Assembly: GCF_019083995.1 (NCBI RefSeq)
Contig: NZ_JAHRCU010000001.1
Location: 248,001-312,000 of the forward strand
Source: Roseococcus sp. SDR
GTDB lineage: Bacteria; Pseudomonadota; Alphaproteobacteria; Acetobacterales; Acetobacteraceae
Length of the DNA: 64,000 nucleotides
Direction: 5' to 3'
The notes below the pieces were generated by a model. The model searched no databases and was not told the origin of the DNA. It worked only from the letters and a program-made list of their open reading frames with translations. The position numbers and the translations under genes are program-made. Shown piece after piece: positions 29,017 through 39,509 of this stretch; position 1 is the first letter of the stretch; each line of letters opens with the position of its first letter.

Positions 29017-30072
29017 ATGGCCGAGCAGGAAGAGGACGACAGCTCCGCCGAAAAGACCGAGGCGCCAACCCAGAGGCGCCTCGACCAGGCGGCGCAGCAG
29101 GGCAACATCGCCCTCTCGCGCGAGGCGGTGGGCTTTGCCACGCTGCTCGCCACCACGCTCCTCGCCGCGATCCTGCTGCCGGGCCAGGTGTCGGAGATGG
29201 CGGCGGCGATGCGCGGCACGCTCGGCCGCGCGCATGAGCTGGGCGCGGGGATGGTGGCACGCGAATGGCTCGGGCTTTTCCTGGCGCTCGCCTGGCCAGT
29301 GGCGGCGGCCGCCGTGGCGGGGGCGGTGATCGCGACGCTGGCGCAGACGCGCGGCGTGATCTCGGCCAGCGCCATGGCGCCGAGCCTCGCCAAGATCTCG
29401 CCCATCGCGGGTGTCACGCGCATCCTGGGGCCGGATGGGCTGCTCGAATTCGCGCGCACGCTGATCAAGCTCGTCATCGTCGCTGCCGCCATCTGGTATG
29501 TGACGGCGGACCTCCCGGGCCTCGCGGCGCTGCTGGAGGCGCCGCCGGCGGCGATGTTCGGCGCGGCCGGCGGCGGCGTGCTGCGGCTGCTGGGGGCCAC
29601 GCTCGCCGCCTTCGCGCTGCTCGTCATCCTCGACCTCATCCTGGTGCGCTTCCGCCACCTCACGCGCCTGCGCATGTCCCGCCAGGAGCTGAAGGAGGAG
29701 ATGAAGGAAAGCGAGGGCGACCCGCTGATCAAGGGGCGGCTGCGCCAGCTGCGCGAGGCGGCGGGGCGGCGGCGGATGATGGCCGCCGTGCCGCGCGCCA
29801 CTGTCGTCATCACCAATCCCACGCATTATGCCGTAGCCTTGGCCTATGAGCCCGGGCAGGCGGCGGCGCCGCGCGTGGTGGCGAAGGGGGTGGATGCGAT
29901 GGCGGCCCGAATCCGCGAAGTGGCGCGCCAGGCGGGCGTGCCGGTGATGGCCGACCCGCCGCTGGCGCGCGCGCTGTATCGCGTCGAGCTGGAGGAGGAG
30001 ATCCCGGCCGAGCATTGGGACGCGGCGGCGCGCATCATCGCCTATGTCATGCGCCTGCGCGGTGGGCCGTGA
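29017..30072 (+). CDS. flhB: Flagellar export switch protein FlhB
   Basis: A 351-residue protein with four membrane helices and a cytoplasmic domain that switches export from rod/hook to filament proteins by self-cleavage. The start EKTEAPTQRRLDQAAQQGNI is typical, and the NPTH autocleavage motif is present as VVITNPTHYAVALAY near residue 268. The cytoplasmic linker MSRQELKEEMKESEGDPLIK is conserved. Its stop overlaps the GTG start of the CckA-like kinase. Confidence 0.96.
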   Translation: MAEQEEDDSSAEKTEAPTQRRLDQAAQQGNIALSREAVGFATLLATTLLAAILLPGQVSEMAAAMRGTLGRAHELGAGMVAREWLGLFLALAWPVAAAAVAGAVIATLAQTRGVISASAMAPSLAKISPIAGVTRILGPDGLLEFARTLIKLVIVAAAIWYVTADLPGLAALLEAPPAAMFGAAGGGVLRLLGATLAAFALLVILDLILVRFRHLTRLRMSRQELKEEMKESEGDPLIKGRLRQLREAAGRRRMMAAVPRATVVITNPTHYAVALAYEPGQAAAPRVVAKGVDAMAARIREVARQAGVPVMADPPLARALYRVELEEEIPAEHWDAAARIIAYVMRLRGGP

Positions 30073-31511
30073 CGCGCCCGCCGCCCACGGCCGAGGCGCT
30101 GGTGAGCGCCCTGCCGCATCCCGCGGCCCTGCTCGACATCGGCGGGCGCGTGGTGCTGGCCAATGCGGCGATGCGCGGCGCGCTGGGTGGCGCCGTGCTG
30201 ATCCGCCCGGGCGAGGTCGCGGCCCGCCTCTTTCCCACGGCCGAGGGCGCGATCCGCGCCGCGCTGGGAGGCCAGGCCCCGGCGCCGGTGGAGGTCGCGG
30301 CCGTCGGCCTGCTGCGCCTCCTGCCGCTGGGCGCGGGCAGCGGCGCGCTGCTGCTGCTGGAGGGTGTGGCGCCCGGACAGGGCGCGCGGCTGGAGATCCT
30401 GGGCCGCCTCGCCGGCGGCATCGCGCATGACTTCAACAACCTGCTCTCGGTGATCCTGGGTGCGGCCGGATCGCTCCGGCATGTGGCGCCGGGCCTGGCC
30501 GCCGCGACGGAGCTGGAGGCGATCGAGGCGGCGGCCGAGCGCGGCTCGGCCCTGGTGCGGCAATTGCTGGCCTTCGCCCGGCAGCAGGTGATGGCGCCCC
30601 GCGTGCTGGACCTGAACGATTCCATCCGCGCCATGGCGGTGATGCTGCCCCGCCTGCTGGGCGCCCGCATCGAGCTGATCCTCGACCTGGAGGAACCCTC
30701 GCGCCGGATTCGCGTGGACCCCTCGCAATGGGACCAGGTGCTGCTGAACCTCGTGGTGAATGCGCGGGATGCGATGAAGGGGGAGGGACGTCTGCGCATC
30801 GCGACCGGCCGGCGCCTGGTGCTGGACAGCCTGGCCCTGCCGGCCGGGCGCTACGCCATGGTGGAGGTGACCGACAACGGCCCCGGCATCGCGGCCGAAT
30901 TGCTGCCGCACATCTTCGAGCCCTTCTTCACCACCAAGCTGGAGGCGGGCGGCACTGGGCTCGGCCTTGCCACGGTGCAGGGCATCATCGGCCAGCTGGG
31001 CGGCCAGATGGAGGTGGAGAGCAGGCCGGGGCAGGGCACCACCTTCCGCATCCTGCTGCCGCGCCACGAGGGCCCGGCCGATGCACCACCCGCACCGCCG
31101 CGCCCGATTCCCGTGGCCGTGCCCGTCGGGCCCGTGCTGCTGGTGGATGACGAGCCCTCGCTGCTGCGCGTGGCCGCCCTCTGCCTGCAACAGGCCGGCT
31201 TCGAGGTGGTGCAGGCGCTGGATGGCGAGGAAGCGCTGGAGCGGCTGGAGGAGGGGCTGAAGCCCTGCCTGATCGCGACCGATGTCGCCATGCCCGGCAT
31301 GGATGGGCTGACATTGGCGCGCGCCGCGAGGCGGCTGATCCCGGATGTTCCGGTGCTGCTGCTTTCGGGCTACTCCGCGGCGATCGTGGATTCCGACCTG
31401 GCGCAGGAAGGGTTCCGCTTCCTCGCCAAGCCCTATACGCCCGACACGCTGAAGATGGCGGTGGCGGGCGCCTTCCTCCCTCTTGCAACGCGGCGCGATC
31501 TGGAACATTAA
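30069..31511 (+). CDS. cckA: CckA-like hybrid histidine kinase
   Basis: A 480-residue sensor kinase. A PAS-like segment (residues 8-100) precedes the phospho-His motif GGIAHDFNNLLSVILGAAG (His near 120), the ATP-binding motifs NLVVNARDAM, DNGPGIAAELLPHIFEPFF and GTGLGLATVQGI, and a receiver domain (VLLVDDEPSLLRV, Asp near 405 in IATDVAMPGMDG, Lys in FLAKPY). This layout matches CckA, the head of the CckA-ChpT-CtrA relay. It lacks the two N-terminal membrane helices of Caulobacter CckA, so this version looks cytoplasmic. The GTG start at 30069 overlaps the flhB stop. The stop lies inside a LexA box. Confidence 0.82.
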   Translation: MTRPPPTAEALVSALPHPAALLDIGGRVVLANAAMRGALGGAVLIRPGEVAARLFPTAEGAIRAALGGQAPAPVEVAAVGLLRLLPLGAGSGALLLLEGVAPGQGARLEILGRLAGGIAHDFNNLLSVILGAAGSLRHVAPGLAAATELEAIEAAAERGSALVRQLLAFARQQVMAPRVLDLNDSIRAMAVMLPRLLGARIELILDLEEPSRRIRVDPSQWDQVLLNLVVNARDAMKGEGRLRIATGRRLVLDSLALPAGRYAMVEVTDNGPGIAAELLPHIFEPFFTTKLEAGGTGLGLATVQGIIGQLGGQMEVESRPGQGTTFRILLPRHEGPADAPPAPPRPIPVAVPVGPVLLVDDEPSLLRVAALCLQQAGFEVVQALDGEEALERLEEGLKPCLIATDVAMPGMDGLTLARAARRLIPDVPVLLLSGYSAAIVDSDLAQEGFRFLAKPYTPDTLKMAVAGAFLPLATRRDLEH

Positions 31512-31517
31512 TAGAAC
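31503..31517 (+). promoter_or_regulatory. LexA (SOS) box before recA
   Basis: GAAC-ATTAATA-GAAC is an exact match to the alphaproteobacterial LexA site GAAC-N7-GAAC. It overlaps the stop codon of the CckA-like gene and lies about 110 bases before the recA start, where LexA would repress recA until DNA damage. Confidence 0.9.
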
Positions 31518-31530
31518 ACGAGCCGAGCCG

Positions 31531-31566
31531 CCGCCCGGATTCATATTTTCAGAATCCGGTGGGCGG
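31531..31566 (+). promoter_or_regulatory. Strong hairpin between the LexA box and recA
   Basis: CCGGATTC (31535-31542) pairs perfectly with GAATCCGG (31552-31559) around a 9-base AT-rich loop. CCGCC and GGCGG on the flanks can extend the stem past one bulged T. It has no T tract, and it lies downstream of the LexA box, so it may be part of the recA leader RNA or a terminator for the upstream operon. Confidence 0.55.
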
Positions 31567-31627
31567 CCCGGGCATTGCGTGTAATCTGGCTCGGCATTGC
31601 CGCCATGGGTTGTAGGGGATCTCCAGG

Positions 31628-32668
<1,041 letters not shown>

Positions 32669-32694
32669 CCAGGCGCCGCGCGCGCGGGCAGGCT

Positions 32695-32719
32695 GCGCGC
32701 TCCATCGCCTGGAGCGCGC
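32695..32719 (+). terminator. Perfect 10-bp hairpin directly before the amidase start
   Basis: GCGCGCTCCA-TCGCC-TGGAGCGCGC forms a perfect stem ending 3 bases before the amidase ATG. It may terminate recA transcription, but there is no T tract, and it also covers the place where an amidase ribosome site would lie, so it could limit amidase translation. Confidence 0.5.
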
Positions 32720-32722
32720 CGC

Positions 32723-33889
32723 ATGACCTCTCCCTTCGTTCCCGGAAGCTCCATCCGCATCGAGGGCCGCGCGGGCGGGCCGCTTTCGGGCCTCACCTTC
32801 GCGGCGAAGGACCTCTTCGACGTCGCCGGCACGCCGACCGGCGGCGGCAATCCGGACTGGGCGCGGCAGAACCCGATCCCCGACCGCCATGCCTGGGCGG
32901 TGCAGACGCTGCTTGATGCCGGCGCCACATTGATCGGCAAGACCATCACGGATGAGGTCTCGCTCGGCATCCTGGGCGAGAACGCCTTCGAGGGGACGCC
33001 GCTCAACCCCGCCGCCCCTGGCCATGTGCCGGGCGGCTCTTCCTCCGGCTCGGCCAGCGCGGTGGCGCAGGGGATCTGCGACACGGCGCTGGGAACGGAT
33101 ACCGGTGGTTCGGTCCGCGTGCCGGCCAGCTTCTGCGGGCTTTATGGCATCCGCCCCACCCATGGCCGGCTGGACCTGACCGGCATGCTGCCCCAGGCGC
33201 CGAGTTCGGACACCACCGGCTGGTTCGCCCGCGATGCGAAGACCTTCGCCCGTGTTTCGGAGGTGCTGCTGGGCGAGGCGACACCGGAGGCGCTGCCCAC
33301 GCGCCTCGTCATCGCGACAGACGCCTTCGGCTTCGCCGAGCCTGCCACGGCGGCGGCACTCGAGCCCCTGGTGCGCCGCCTCAAGGCCATCATCCCCGAC
33401 ACCCGCTTCGACCTGATGGCCCCGCCCGGCCTCTCCGTCTGGGGCCGCGCGCAGCGCGTGCTGCAGCCGGTCGAGGCCTGGGAGACCTTCCGGGAATGGG
33501 TGGAGCGCGACAATCCGCGCTTCGCCTTCTCCGTCGCCAAGGGCCTGGTGCTGGGCGCCATGTCGAGCGAGGCCGATCGCGGCTGGGCCGCGCTGATGCG
33601 GCAGGAGGTGCGCGGCCGCATGCGGTACCTGCTGCCGCCCGGCACGGTGCTGGCCATCCCCACCACGCCCTTCCCGGCGCCCAAGGCCGGTTTGCCGCTC
33701 GATGTGCTGACGCCGATCCGCGATCAGATCCTCTGCCTCTGCGCGCAGGGCGGCCTCGCTGGCCATCCGCAGATCAACATCCCGGGTGCGACGGTGGAGG
33801 GGCGGCCCGTCGGCCTTTCGCTCATCGCGGCCCGCGGCGCCGACAGCCTTCTGATCCGCACCGCCCTTGCCCTGGAGAACGCCGCATGA
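32723..33889 (+). CDS. Amidase signature family hydrolase
   Basis: A 388-residue amidase with the Ser-Ser-Lys catalytic set: Lys in FAAKDLFDVAG, the Gly/Ser-rich motif PGGSSSGSASAVAQG and the nucleophile in ALGTDTGGSVRVPASFCGL. It is shorter than the common 450-residue amidases but ends normally (PGATVEGRPVGLSLIAARG). The partner gene, overlapping by 4 bases, encodes an AtzH/HpxZ-like protein, a pairing seen in ureide and cyanuric-acid type pathways, so the substrate may be a carboxylated urea or similar amide. Confidence 0.88.
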   Translation: MTSPFVPGSSIRIEGRAGGPLSGLTFAAKDLFDVAGTPTGGGNPDWARQNPIPDRHAWAVQTLLDAGATLIGKTITDEVSLGILGENAFEGTPLNPAAPGHVPGGSSSGSASAVAQGICDTALGTDTGGSVRVPASFCGLYGIRPTHGRLDLTGMLPQAPSSDTTGWFARDAKTFARVSEVLLGEATPEALPTRLVIATDAFGFAEPATAAALEPLVRRLKAIIPDTRFDLMAPPGLSVWGRAQRVLQPVEAWETFREWVERDNPRFAFSVAKGLVLGAMSSEADRGWAALMRQEVRGRMRYLLPPGTVLAIPTTPFPAPKAGLPLDVLTPIRDQILCLCAQGGLAGHPQINIPGATVEGRPVGLSLIAARGADSLLIRTALALENAA

Positions 33890-34284
33890 CCCCCAACATT
33901 CCCGAAGTGGTCGAGGAGATCCGCGAGAAGTTCGAGCGCTATGAGGCGGCGCTCATCTCCAAGGATGTGGAGGTGCTGGACGACACCTTCTGGAACTCGC
34001 CGCACACGCGCAGGCTCGCCATCCATGAGAACGGCTTCGGCTTCGACGAGATCCACGCCCATCGCGTCCGCCGCCCTCCCGGCCCGGGGATCAAGCTGGA
34101 GCGCCTGCGCCTCGACATCCTGACGCTCGGCCGCGATTTCGCCGTGGTGAACCTCATCTTCAAGATGCGCGGCCGGGGCGACCTGCCGGCGCGGCAGACG
34201 CAGAGCTGGGTGCGCTTCCCGGATGTGGGCTGGAAGGTCGTCTCCGCCCATGTCTCGGTGACGGAGGCGACGCCCGCCTATTGA
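33886..34284 (+). CDS. AtzH/HpxZ-like protein (DUF3225, SnoaL-like fold)
   Basis: A 132-residue protein of the NTF2/SnoaL-like superfamily. The pattern EKFERYEAALISKDVEVLDD, TRRLAIHENGFGFDEIHAHR and RGDLPARQTQSWVRFPDVGW matches proteins next to amidases, including HpxZ of oxalurate breakdown and AtzH of cyanuric-acid breakdown. It overlaps the amidase stop (ATGA), so the two probably act in succession. The exact reaction here is not known. Confidence 0.8.
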   Translation: MTPNIPEVVEEIREKFERYEAALISKDVEVLDDTFWNSPHTRRLAIHENGFGFDEIHAHRVRRPPGPGIKLERLRLDILTLGRDFAVVNLIFKMRGRGDLPARQTQSWVRFPDVGWKVVSAHVSVTEATPAY

Positions 34285-34336
34285 GGCCCCGGGCAGGGCG
34301 GGGTAATTCCACGCCCTCAGTCATTTGGGCGCCCTC

Positions 34337-36979
34337 ATGAGCAGCAGCAACGACATCCGCGCGACCTTCCTCGGCTATTTCGCGCGCAACGGCCATCGCG
34401 TGGTGGAGAGCAGCCCGCTCGTGCCCCGCAATGATCCCACGCTCATGTTCGCCAATTCCGGCATGGTGCAGTTCAAGAACGTCTTCACCGGCCAGGAGAA
34501 GCGCGACTACGTCACCGCCACCACGGCGCAGAAATGCGTCCGCGCCGGCGGCAAGCACAATGATCTGGACAATGTCGGCTACACCGCGCGCCACCACACC
34601 TTCTTCGAGATGCTGGGGAATTTCTCCTTCGGCGACTACTTCAAGGAACAGGCGATCGAGCATGCCTGGACGCTGATCACCAAGGATTTCGCCCTCCCGA
34701 AGGAGCGCCTGCTGGTCACCGTCTTCTCCGAGGATGAGCAGGCGGCGGGCTATTGGAAGAAGATCGCGGGCCTGCCCGACAGCCGCATCATCCGCATCAA
34801 CACCGACGACAATTTCTGGCGCATGGGTGACACCGGCCCCTGCGGCCCCTGCTCGGAAATCTTCTTCGACCATGGCGACAAGATCCCGGGCGGCCCGCCG
34901 GGCAGCGCGGACCAGGATGGCGACCGCTTCATCGAGATCTGGAACCTGGTCTTCATGCAGTTCCTGGAGGAGCCGAAAGGCACCCGGAACCCGCTGCCGC
35001 GCCCCTCGATCGACACGGGCATGGGGCTGGAGCGCTTCGCCGCCATCCTGCAGGGCAAGCACGACAACTACGACACCGACACCTTCCGCGCGATCATCCT
35101 GGAATCCGCGCAACTGACGGGGCAGGAGCCGGATGGGCCGTTCCGCGCCTCGCACCGCGTCGTCGCCGATCACCTGCGCGCCGGCTCCTTCCTGATCGCC
35201 GATGGCGTGCTGCCTTCCAATGAAGGCCGCGGCTATGTGCTGCGCCGCATCCTGCGCCGTGCGATGCGCCACGCGCACATGATGGGCGCCTCCGAGCCGC
35301 TGCTGCACCGCCTCTTCCCCGCGCTGGAGCGGCAGATGGCCGCCGCCTATCCGGAGCTGAGCCGCGCCGCCGCGCTGATCACCGAGACCTTCAAGCTGGA
35401 GGAGACGCGCTTCCGCACCCTGCTGGACCGCGGCCTGGGTCTGCTGGAGGCGGAGAAGGCCAAGCTCGGCGCCACCGAGGCCCTGCCCGGCGAGGTCGCC
35501 TTCCGTCTCTATGACACCTACGGCTTCCCGCTAGACCTGACGCAGGACGCACTCCGCGCCGAGGGCCGCAGCGTGGATGTGGCCGGCTTCGACGCCGCGA
35601 TGGAGGAGCAGCGCAAGCGCGCCCGCGCCGCCTGGGCGGGCTCGGGCGAGGCCGCGACGGAGACGCTCTGGTTCGACCTGAAGGAGAAGCTCGGCGCCAC
35701 CGAATTCCTTGGCTACTCGACCGAGACGGCCGAGGGCAGCATCGTCGCCATCGTGGCGGATGGCGCTTCGGTGAACAGCGTGGCGCAGGGGCGCGAGGTC
35801 TCGGTCATCCTGAACCAGACGCCCTTCTATGGCGAAAGCGGCGGCCAGCAGGGCGATGCGGGCGTGATCCGCGTGGGCGATGCCGTGATCCGCATCCGCG
35901 ACACGCAGAAGAAGCTGGGCGATCTGTTTGTCCATATCGGCAAGGTCGAGAGCGGCGATGTCAGCGTGGGCCAGGCGGTGATCGCCGAGGTGGACCACAC
36001 GCGCCGCGGCGCCATCCGCGCGCATCACTCGGCGACGCATTTGCTGCATGAGGCACTGCGCCGGCGGCTTGGCACGCATGTGGCCCAGAAGGGCTCGCTG
36101 GTCGCGCCCGAGCGCCTGCGCTTCGACGTCAGCCAGCCCACGCCCATCGCCGCCGAGGACCTGGCCTGGGTCGAGGCCGAGGTGAATGCGCGCATCCGCG
36201 AGAACGCGGAAGTCACGACGCGCCTGATGACGCCCGATGCCGCCGTGGCGGAGGGCGCGATGGCGCTGTTCGGCGAGAAGTATGGCGAGGAAGTGCGCGT
36301 CGTCGCGATGGGCCATGACCCGGCGGCGACGGACCGTGCTGGCCATTACTCCATCGAGCTCTGCGGCGGCACGCATGTGAAGCGCACGGGCGATATCGGC
36401 ATGTTCCGCCTGGTCTCGGAAGGCGCCGTTGCCGCCGGCGTGCGCCGCATCGAGGCGGTGACGGGGGCTGCCGCCTATGCCGCGATGGAAGCGGAAGCCC
36501 GCCTGCTGCGCGAGGCCGCCGCCGTGCTGAAGGTGAGCCCGGCCGACCTGCCGGCCCGCGTGGCAGCCCTGATGGAGGATCGCCGCCAGCTCGAGCGCGA
36601 CCTGACCGAGACGCGCAAGAAGATGGCGACCTCGGGCGTCGAGGTGGAGACCGTGGCCGGCCTGCGCCTCGCGCTGAAGAACCTGGGCGACATGCCGGCC
36701 AAGGAGCTGAAGGGCATGGCCGAGGCCATCCTGAAGGGCGGCGCCGCCGATGTGGTGGCGCTCGTCTCCGGCGCCGAGGGCAAGGCCAGCATCGTGGTCG
36801 GCGTGGGCGAGGTGGCCAAGGGCCGCGCCGATGCGGTGGCCTTGGTGCGCGCGGCCTCGGCGGCCGTCGGTGGCAAGGGCGGCGGCGGGCGGCCCGACAT
36901 GGCCCAGGCCGGTGGGCCGGAGGGCGACAAGGTGGATGAGGCGCTGGCCGCTATCCGGGGCGCGCTGGCGGCGGGTTAA
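34337..36979 (+). CDS. alaS: Alanine--tRNA ligase
   Basis: An 880-residue class II synthetase. The N-terminal catalytic core has [20 protein letters not shown] and [20 protein letters not shown]. The editing domain has the metal motif [17 protein letters not shown] and CGGTHV. The C-terminal C-Ala domain ends with [20 protein letters not shown]. The ATG at 34337 was preferred over an in-frame TTG 12 bases upstream. The order cckA-recA-(...)-alaS recurs in Rhodospirillales to my knowledge. Confidence 0.97.
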   Translation: MSSSNDIRATFLGYFARNGHRVVESSPLVPRNDPTLMFANSGMVQFKNVFTGQEKRDYVTATTAQKCVRAGGKHNDLDNVGYTARHHTFFEMLGNFSFGDYFKEQAIEHAWTLITKDFALPKERLLVTVFSEDEQAAGYWKKIAGLPDSRIIRINTDDNFWRMGDTGPCGPCSEIFFDHGDKIPGGPPGSADQDGDRFIEIWNLVFMQFLEEPKGTRNPLPRPSIDTGMGLERFAAILQGKHDNYDTDTFRAIILESAQLTGQEPDGPFRASHRVVADHLRAGSFLIADGVLPSNEGRGYVLRRILRRAMRHAHMMGASEPLLHRLFPALERQMAAAYPELSRAAALITETFKLEETRFRTLLDRGLGLLEAEKAKLGATEALPGEVAFRLYDTYGFPLDLTQDALRAEGRSVDVAGFDAAMEEQRKRARAAWAGSGEAATETLWFDLKEKLGATEFLGYSTETAEGSIVAIVADGASVNSVAQGREVSVILNQTPFYGESGGQQGDAGVIRVGDAVIRIRDTQKKLGDLFVHIGKVESGDVSVGQAVIAEVDHTRRGAIRAHHSATHLLHEALRRRLGTHVAQKGSLVAPERLRFDVSQPTPIAAEDLAWVEAEVNARIRENAEVTTRLMTPDAAVAEGAMALFGEKYGEEVRVVAMGHDPAATDRAGHYSIELCGGTHVKRTGDIGMFRLVSEGAVAAGVRRIEAVTGAAAYAAMEAEARLLREAAAVLKVSPADLPARVAALMEDRRQLERDLTETRKKMATSGVEVETVAGLRLALKNLGDMPAKELKGMAEAILKGGAADVVALVSGAEGKASIVVGVGEVAKGRADAVALVRAASAAVGGKGGGGRPDMAQAGGPEGDKVDEALAAIRGALAAG

Positions 36980-36981
36980 GC

Positions 36982-37030
36982 AAAAAAGGGCCTCCGGCGG
37001 CTGGGGCCATTGGCCCCAGACCCCGGGACT
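36982..37030. repeat. Intergenic hairpin element, copy 1 (A-run + GGCCTCCGGCGG + CTGGGGC stem)
   Basis: AAAAAAGGGCCTCCGGCGGC precedes a stem CTGGGGC/GCCCCAG and the tail ACCCCGGGACTT. It lies between the converging ends of alaS and the SDR gene. A closely similar copy with the same order of parts is at 45531-45582. Such elements are common after genes in high-GC alphaproteobacteria and probably act as terminators. Confidence 0.75.
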
Positions 37031-37034
37031 TGGC

Positions 37035-37784
37035 TCAGCCGCGGCCTTCCCAGGGCATGAGCGAGGCCTTCACCGTCAGGAAGGGCACGTTGGCCTCGGG
37101 CGTCACGCTGTCCATGAAGAGCACGGCGTTGGCCACGTTCTGCACATCCATCGTGGCCTCCACCATCATCTCGCCATTGGGCTGCTTCACGCCCTTCTGC
37201 ATGCGCGCCGTCATGTTCGTCGCCGCATTGCCGATGTCGATCTGACCGGCGGTGATGTTGTACTTCCGGCCGTCCAGGATGAGCGACTTGGTGAGGCCGG
37301 TGATGGCATGCTTCGTCGCCGTATAGGCCACGCTGTCCGGCCGCGGCGTATGCGCGCTGATCGAGCCATTGTTGATGATGCGCCCGCCCTGCGGCGACTG
37401 CTCCTTCATCATGCGGAAGGCCTGCTGCGCGCAGAGGAAGCTGCCGGTGAGGTTCACATTCACCACCTCCAGCCATTTCTCGACGGGCAGGTCCTCCAGC
37501 AGATAGCCCTGCACGCCCATGCCGGCATTGTTGAACAGCAGATCACAGCGCCCCCACTTGGCCTTGAGCGCGGCGAACAGCGCATTCACGCCATCGGGCG
37601 AGGCGACGTCGGTCGCCATCGGCAGGGCGTTGGCGCTGTTGGCGCCGGCCATCTGCGCCGTCTCGTCCAGCGCGTCCTGGCGGCGCGCGGCCAGCGCCAC
37701 GCGATACCCCGCCTTCAACAGGCCCAGAGCCACGGCGCGCCCGATCCCCGTGCTCGCCCCCGTCACAACCGCCACCTTGCTCAT
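37035..37784 (-). CDS. SDR family oxidoreductase
   Basis: A 249-residue classical short-chain dehydrogenase. The cofactor motif is [20 protein letters not shown] appears as [11 protein letters not shown], the catalytic Ser is in [11 protein letters not shown] and YxxxK is [10 protein letters not shown]. The C-terminal part [15 protein letters not shown] and [18 protein letters not shown] fits a well-known unnamed SDR subgroup. It is divergent from the amidohydrolase gene. Confidence 0.9.
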   Translation of the reverse strand: MSKVAVVTGASTGIGRAVALGLLKAGYRVALAARRQDALDETAQMAGANSANALPMATDVASPDGVNALFAALKAKWGRCDLLFNNAGMGVQGYLLEDLPVEKWLEVVNVNLTGSFLCAQQAFRMMKEQSPQGGRIINNGSISAHTPRPDSVAYTATKHAITGLTKSLILDGRKYNITAGQIDIGNAATNMTARMQKGVKQPNGEMMVEATMDVQNVANAVLFMDSVTPEANVPFLTVKASLMPWEGRG

Positions 37785-37849
37785 TGCGTCACTCCCGATT
37801 GATGTGGGCGCAGATTGCGCCGGCCGCGCGATGCCCGCAATCTCACCCC

Positions 37850-38731
37850 ATGGAGCTGAATTACACCTGCGCCCCCGCGAATGCGGTGACGAACCCGCCC
37901 CGGCAACGCGCGCCCGAAGGCAGCTGCGACAGCCATTTCCACATCTTCGGCCCCTATGACCGATTTCCGATGAGCGCGACCCGGCCCTATACGCCGCCGC
38001 CCGCGCTGATCCCCCATTACCTCGACATGGCGCGCACGCTCGGCCTCACGCGGCGCGTCGTGGTGCAGGCCAGCGTCTATGGCACGGACAATGCCGTGAC
38101 GCTGGATGCCGTGGCGCAGTTCGGCCAGGACAATGCGCGCGCCATCGTCGTGGTGGATGACGCGGCGAGCCCGGCCGAGCTGCGCCGCATGGCCGATGCC
38201 GGCGCGGTCGGCGTGCGGTTCAACGCGGTCAGCGGCAATGGAACGCCGGTCGAGCAGCTGGAATCGCTCGCGCGCCGCGTGGCGGATCTCGGCTGGCACA
38301 TCCAGCTCTACATGAAGGGCGATGTGCTGATGGCGCTCGCCCCGCGCCTGGCCGCGCTGCCGGTGCCGCTGGTGCTGGACCACATGGCGGGCGTGGACGC
38401 GGCGCATGGGCCTGATGGCGCGCATCTCGCGGCGGCACTCCGCCTGATCGAGACCGGCCGCGTGCATGTGAAGCTCTGCGGCTACCGCGCGAGCCGCCCG
38501 CCCTATGCCGACCTCACGCCCATCGCGCGCCGCTTCGTGGAGGCGGCGCCGGAGCGCTGCGTCTGGGGCACCGACTGGCCGCACACCCAGTTCGAAACGG
38601 CCGCCCAGATGCTGGATGACGGGCTGCTGCTCGACTGGTTCTTCGACTGGGTGCCGGAGGAGGCGCTGCGCCAGCGCATCCTGGTGGAGAACCCGGCGGC
38701 GCTCTACGGCTTCGCGGCCAGCGCCGCGTAG
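37850..38731 (+). CDS. Amidohydrolase family protein, dicarboxylate lactonase (LigI)-like
   Basis: A 293-residue TIM-barrel hydrolase of the amidohydrolase_2 group that includes 2-pyrone-4,6-dicarboxylate lactonase. The metal motif appears as [18 protein letters not shown] near residue 27, followed by [24 protein letters not shown] and the late Asp in [12 protein letters not shown]. The ATG at 37850 gives the normal N-terminus. Its last 28 bases overlap the end of the convergent pdeM gene. The substrate is not certain. Confidence 0.87.
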   Translation: MELNYTCAPANAVTNPPRQRAPEGSCDSHFHIFGPYDRFPMSATRPYTPPPALIPHYLDMARTLGLTRRVVVQASVYGTDNAVTLDAVAQFGQDNARAIVVVDDAASPAELRRMADAGAVGVRFNAVSGNGTPVEQLESLARRVADLGWHIQLYMKGDVLMALAPRLAALPVPLVLDHMAGVDAAHGPDGAHLAAALRLIETGRVHVKLCGYRASRPPYADLTPIARRFVEAAPERCVWGTDWPHTQFETAAQMLDDGLLLDWFFDWVPEEALRQRILVENPAALYGFAASAA

Positions 38732-39417
38732 GATTGGCGCAGCGCCTCGAAGCTGGCGCTGTGCAGACGCTCGCGCCCCAGCAGGAAGACGCGCAGCGCG
38801 CCGCGCGTGACCGGCGCCATCCCGGGGTCCAGCACGTCGAGCCCGCCGGTGAAGGCGCCGAAGGCGGGCAGGACCAGACGCTGGCCGCTGGCCAGGAAGC
38901 AGGGACGGGTAATCCCGCCGGCCCGCGTCGGCAGCGTCGCCTTGGGGTGGTAGTGGCCGCTCAGCTCCGCCTCGGCGCGGGGCAGGGGCGTGGCGCCGCC
39001 GATATGGCGGAAATGGAGGCGCCCCTCCTTCCACTCCGGCAGGCATTGCCCGGGCAGATCCGGCTGCGGCGAGGGGTCGTGATTGCCCGCGATCCAGAGC
39101 ACCTCCAGCGGTGAGAGCAGGTGCCGCAGCGTCGCGCGGTCGGCCGGCGCCATGCGGGCCAGCGCGCCGTCATCATGCAGCGCATCCCCCAGCACGATGA
39201 CGCGGCGCGGCCCGTAGCGGCGCAGGGCGAAGCTGAGGCGCTCCAGCGTCTCCCGCGTGTCATAGGGCGGCACGGGGTGGCCGCGCATGGCCTGGGCGCT
39301 GCCCTTCTCGAAATGCAGATCGGCGACGATGAGCGTGCGCTTCGCCGGCCAGAGGGCGACGCCGCTCGGGCAGAGCATCAGGCGCTCGCCCGCCAGGTGC
39401 AGCGGGGCGGCGATCAT
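38704..39417 (-). CDS. pdeM: Ligase-associated DNA damage response endonuclease PdeM (MPE)
   Basis: A 237-residue binuclear metallophosphoesterase. Metal ligands are visible in IVADLHFEKGSA, VIVLGDALHDDG, WIAGNHDPSPQ and LSGHYHPKATL. In Pseudomonas putida the orthologous MPE is a manganese-dependent endonuclease encoded with an Lhr-type helicase, an MBL exonuclease and an ATP-dependent ligase. All three partners lie within the next 8 kb, though separated by other genes. The ATG at 39417 begins the domain. Confidence 0.9.
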   Translation of the reverse strand: MIAAPLHLAGERLMLCPSGVALWPAKRTLIVADLHFEKGSAQAMRGHPVPPYDTRETLERLSFALRRYGPRRVIVLGDALHDDGALARMAPADRATLRHLLSPLEVLWIAGNHDPSPQPDLPGQCLPEWKEGRLHFRHIGGATPLPRAEAELSGHYHPKATLPTRAGGITRPCFLASGQRLVLPAFGAFTGGLDVLDPGMAPVTRGALRVFLLGRERLHSASFEALRQSYAALAAKP

Positions 39418-39509
39418 GGGGCGGGCAGGGGCGGCATGGTGCGGCCGGACCTTGCCCCAGGGCGCGATTCGCCACAAACGGCGAGGCGACATGACAGGAT
39501 GGACATGAC

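Noticed and set aside
27877-30015. Long minus-strand open frame across fliQ-fliR-flhB
   Set aside because: Low-complexity shadow of well-conserved flagellar genes.
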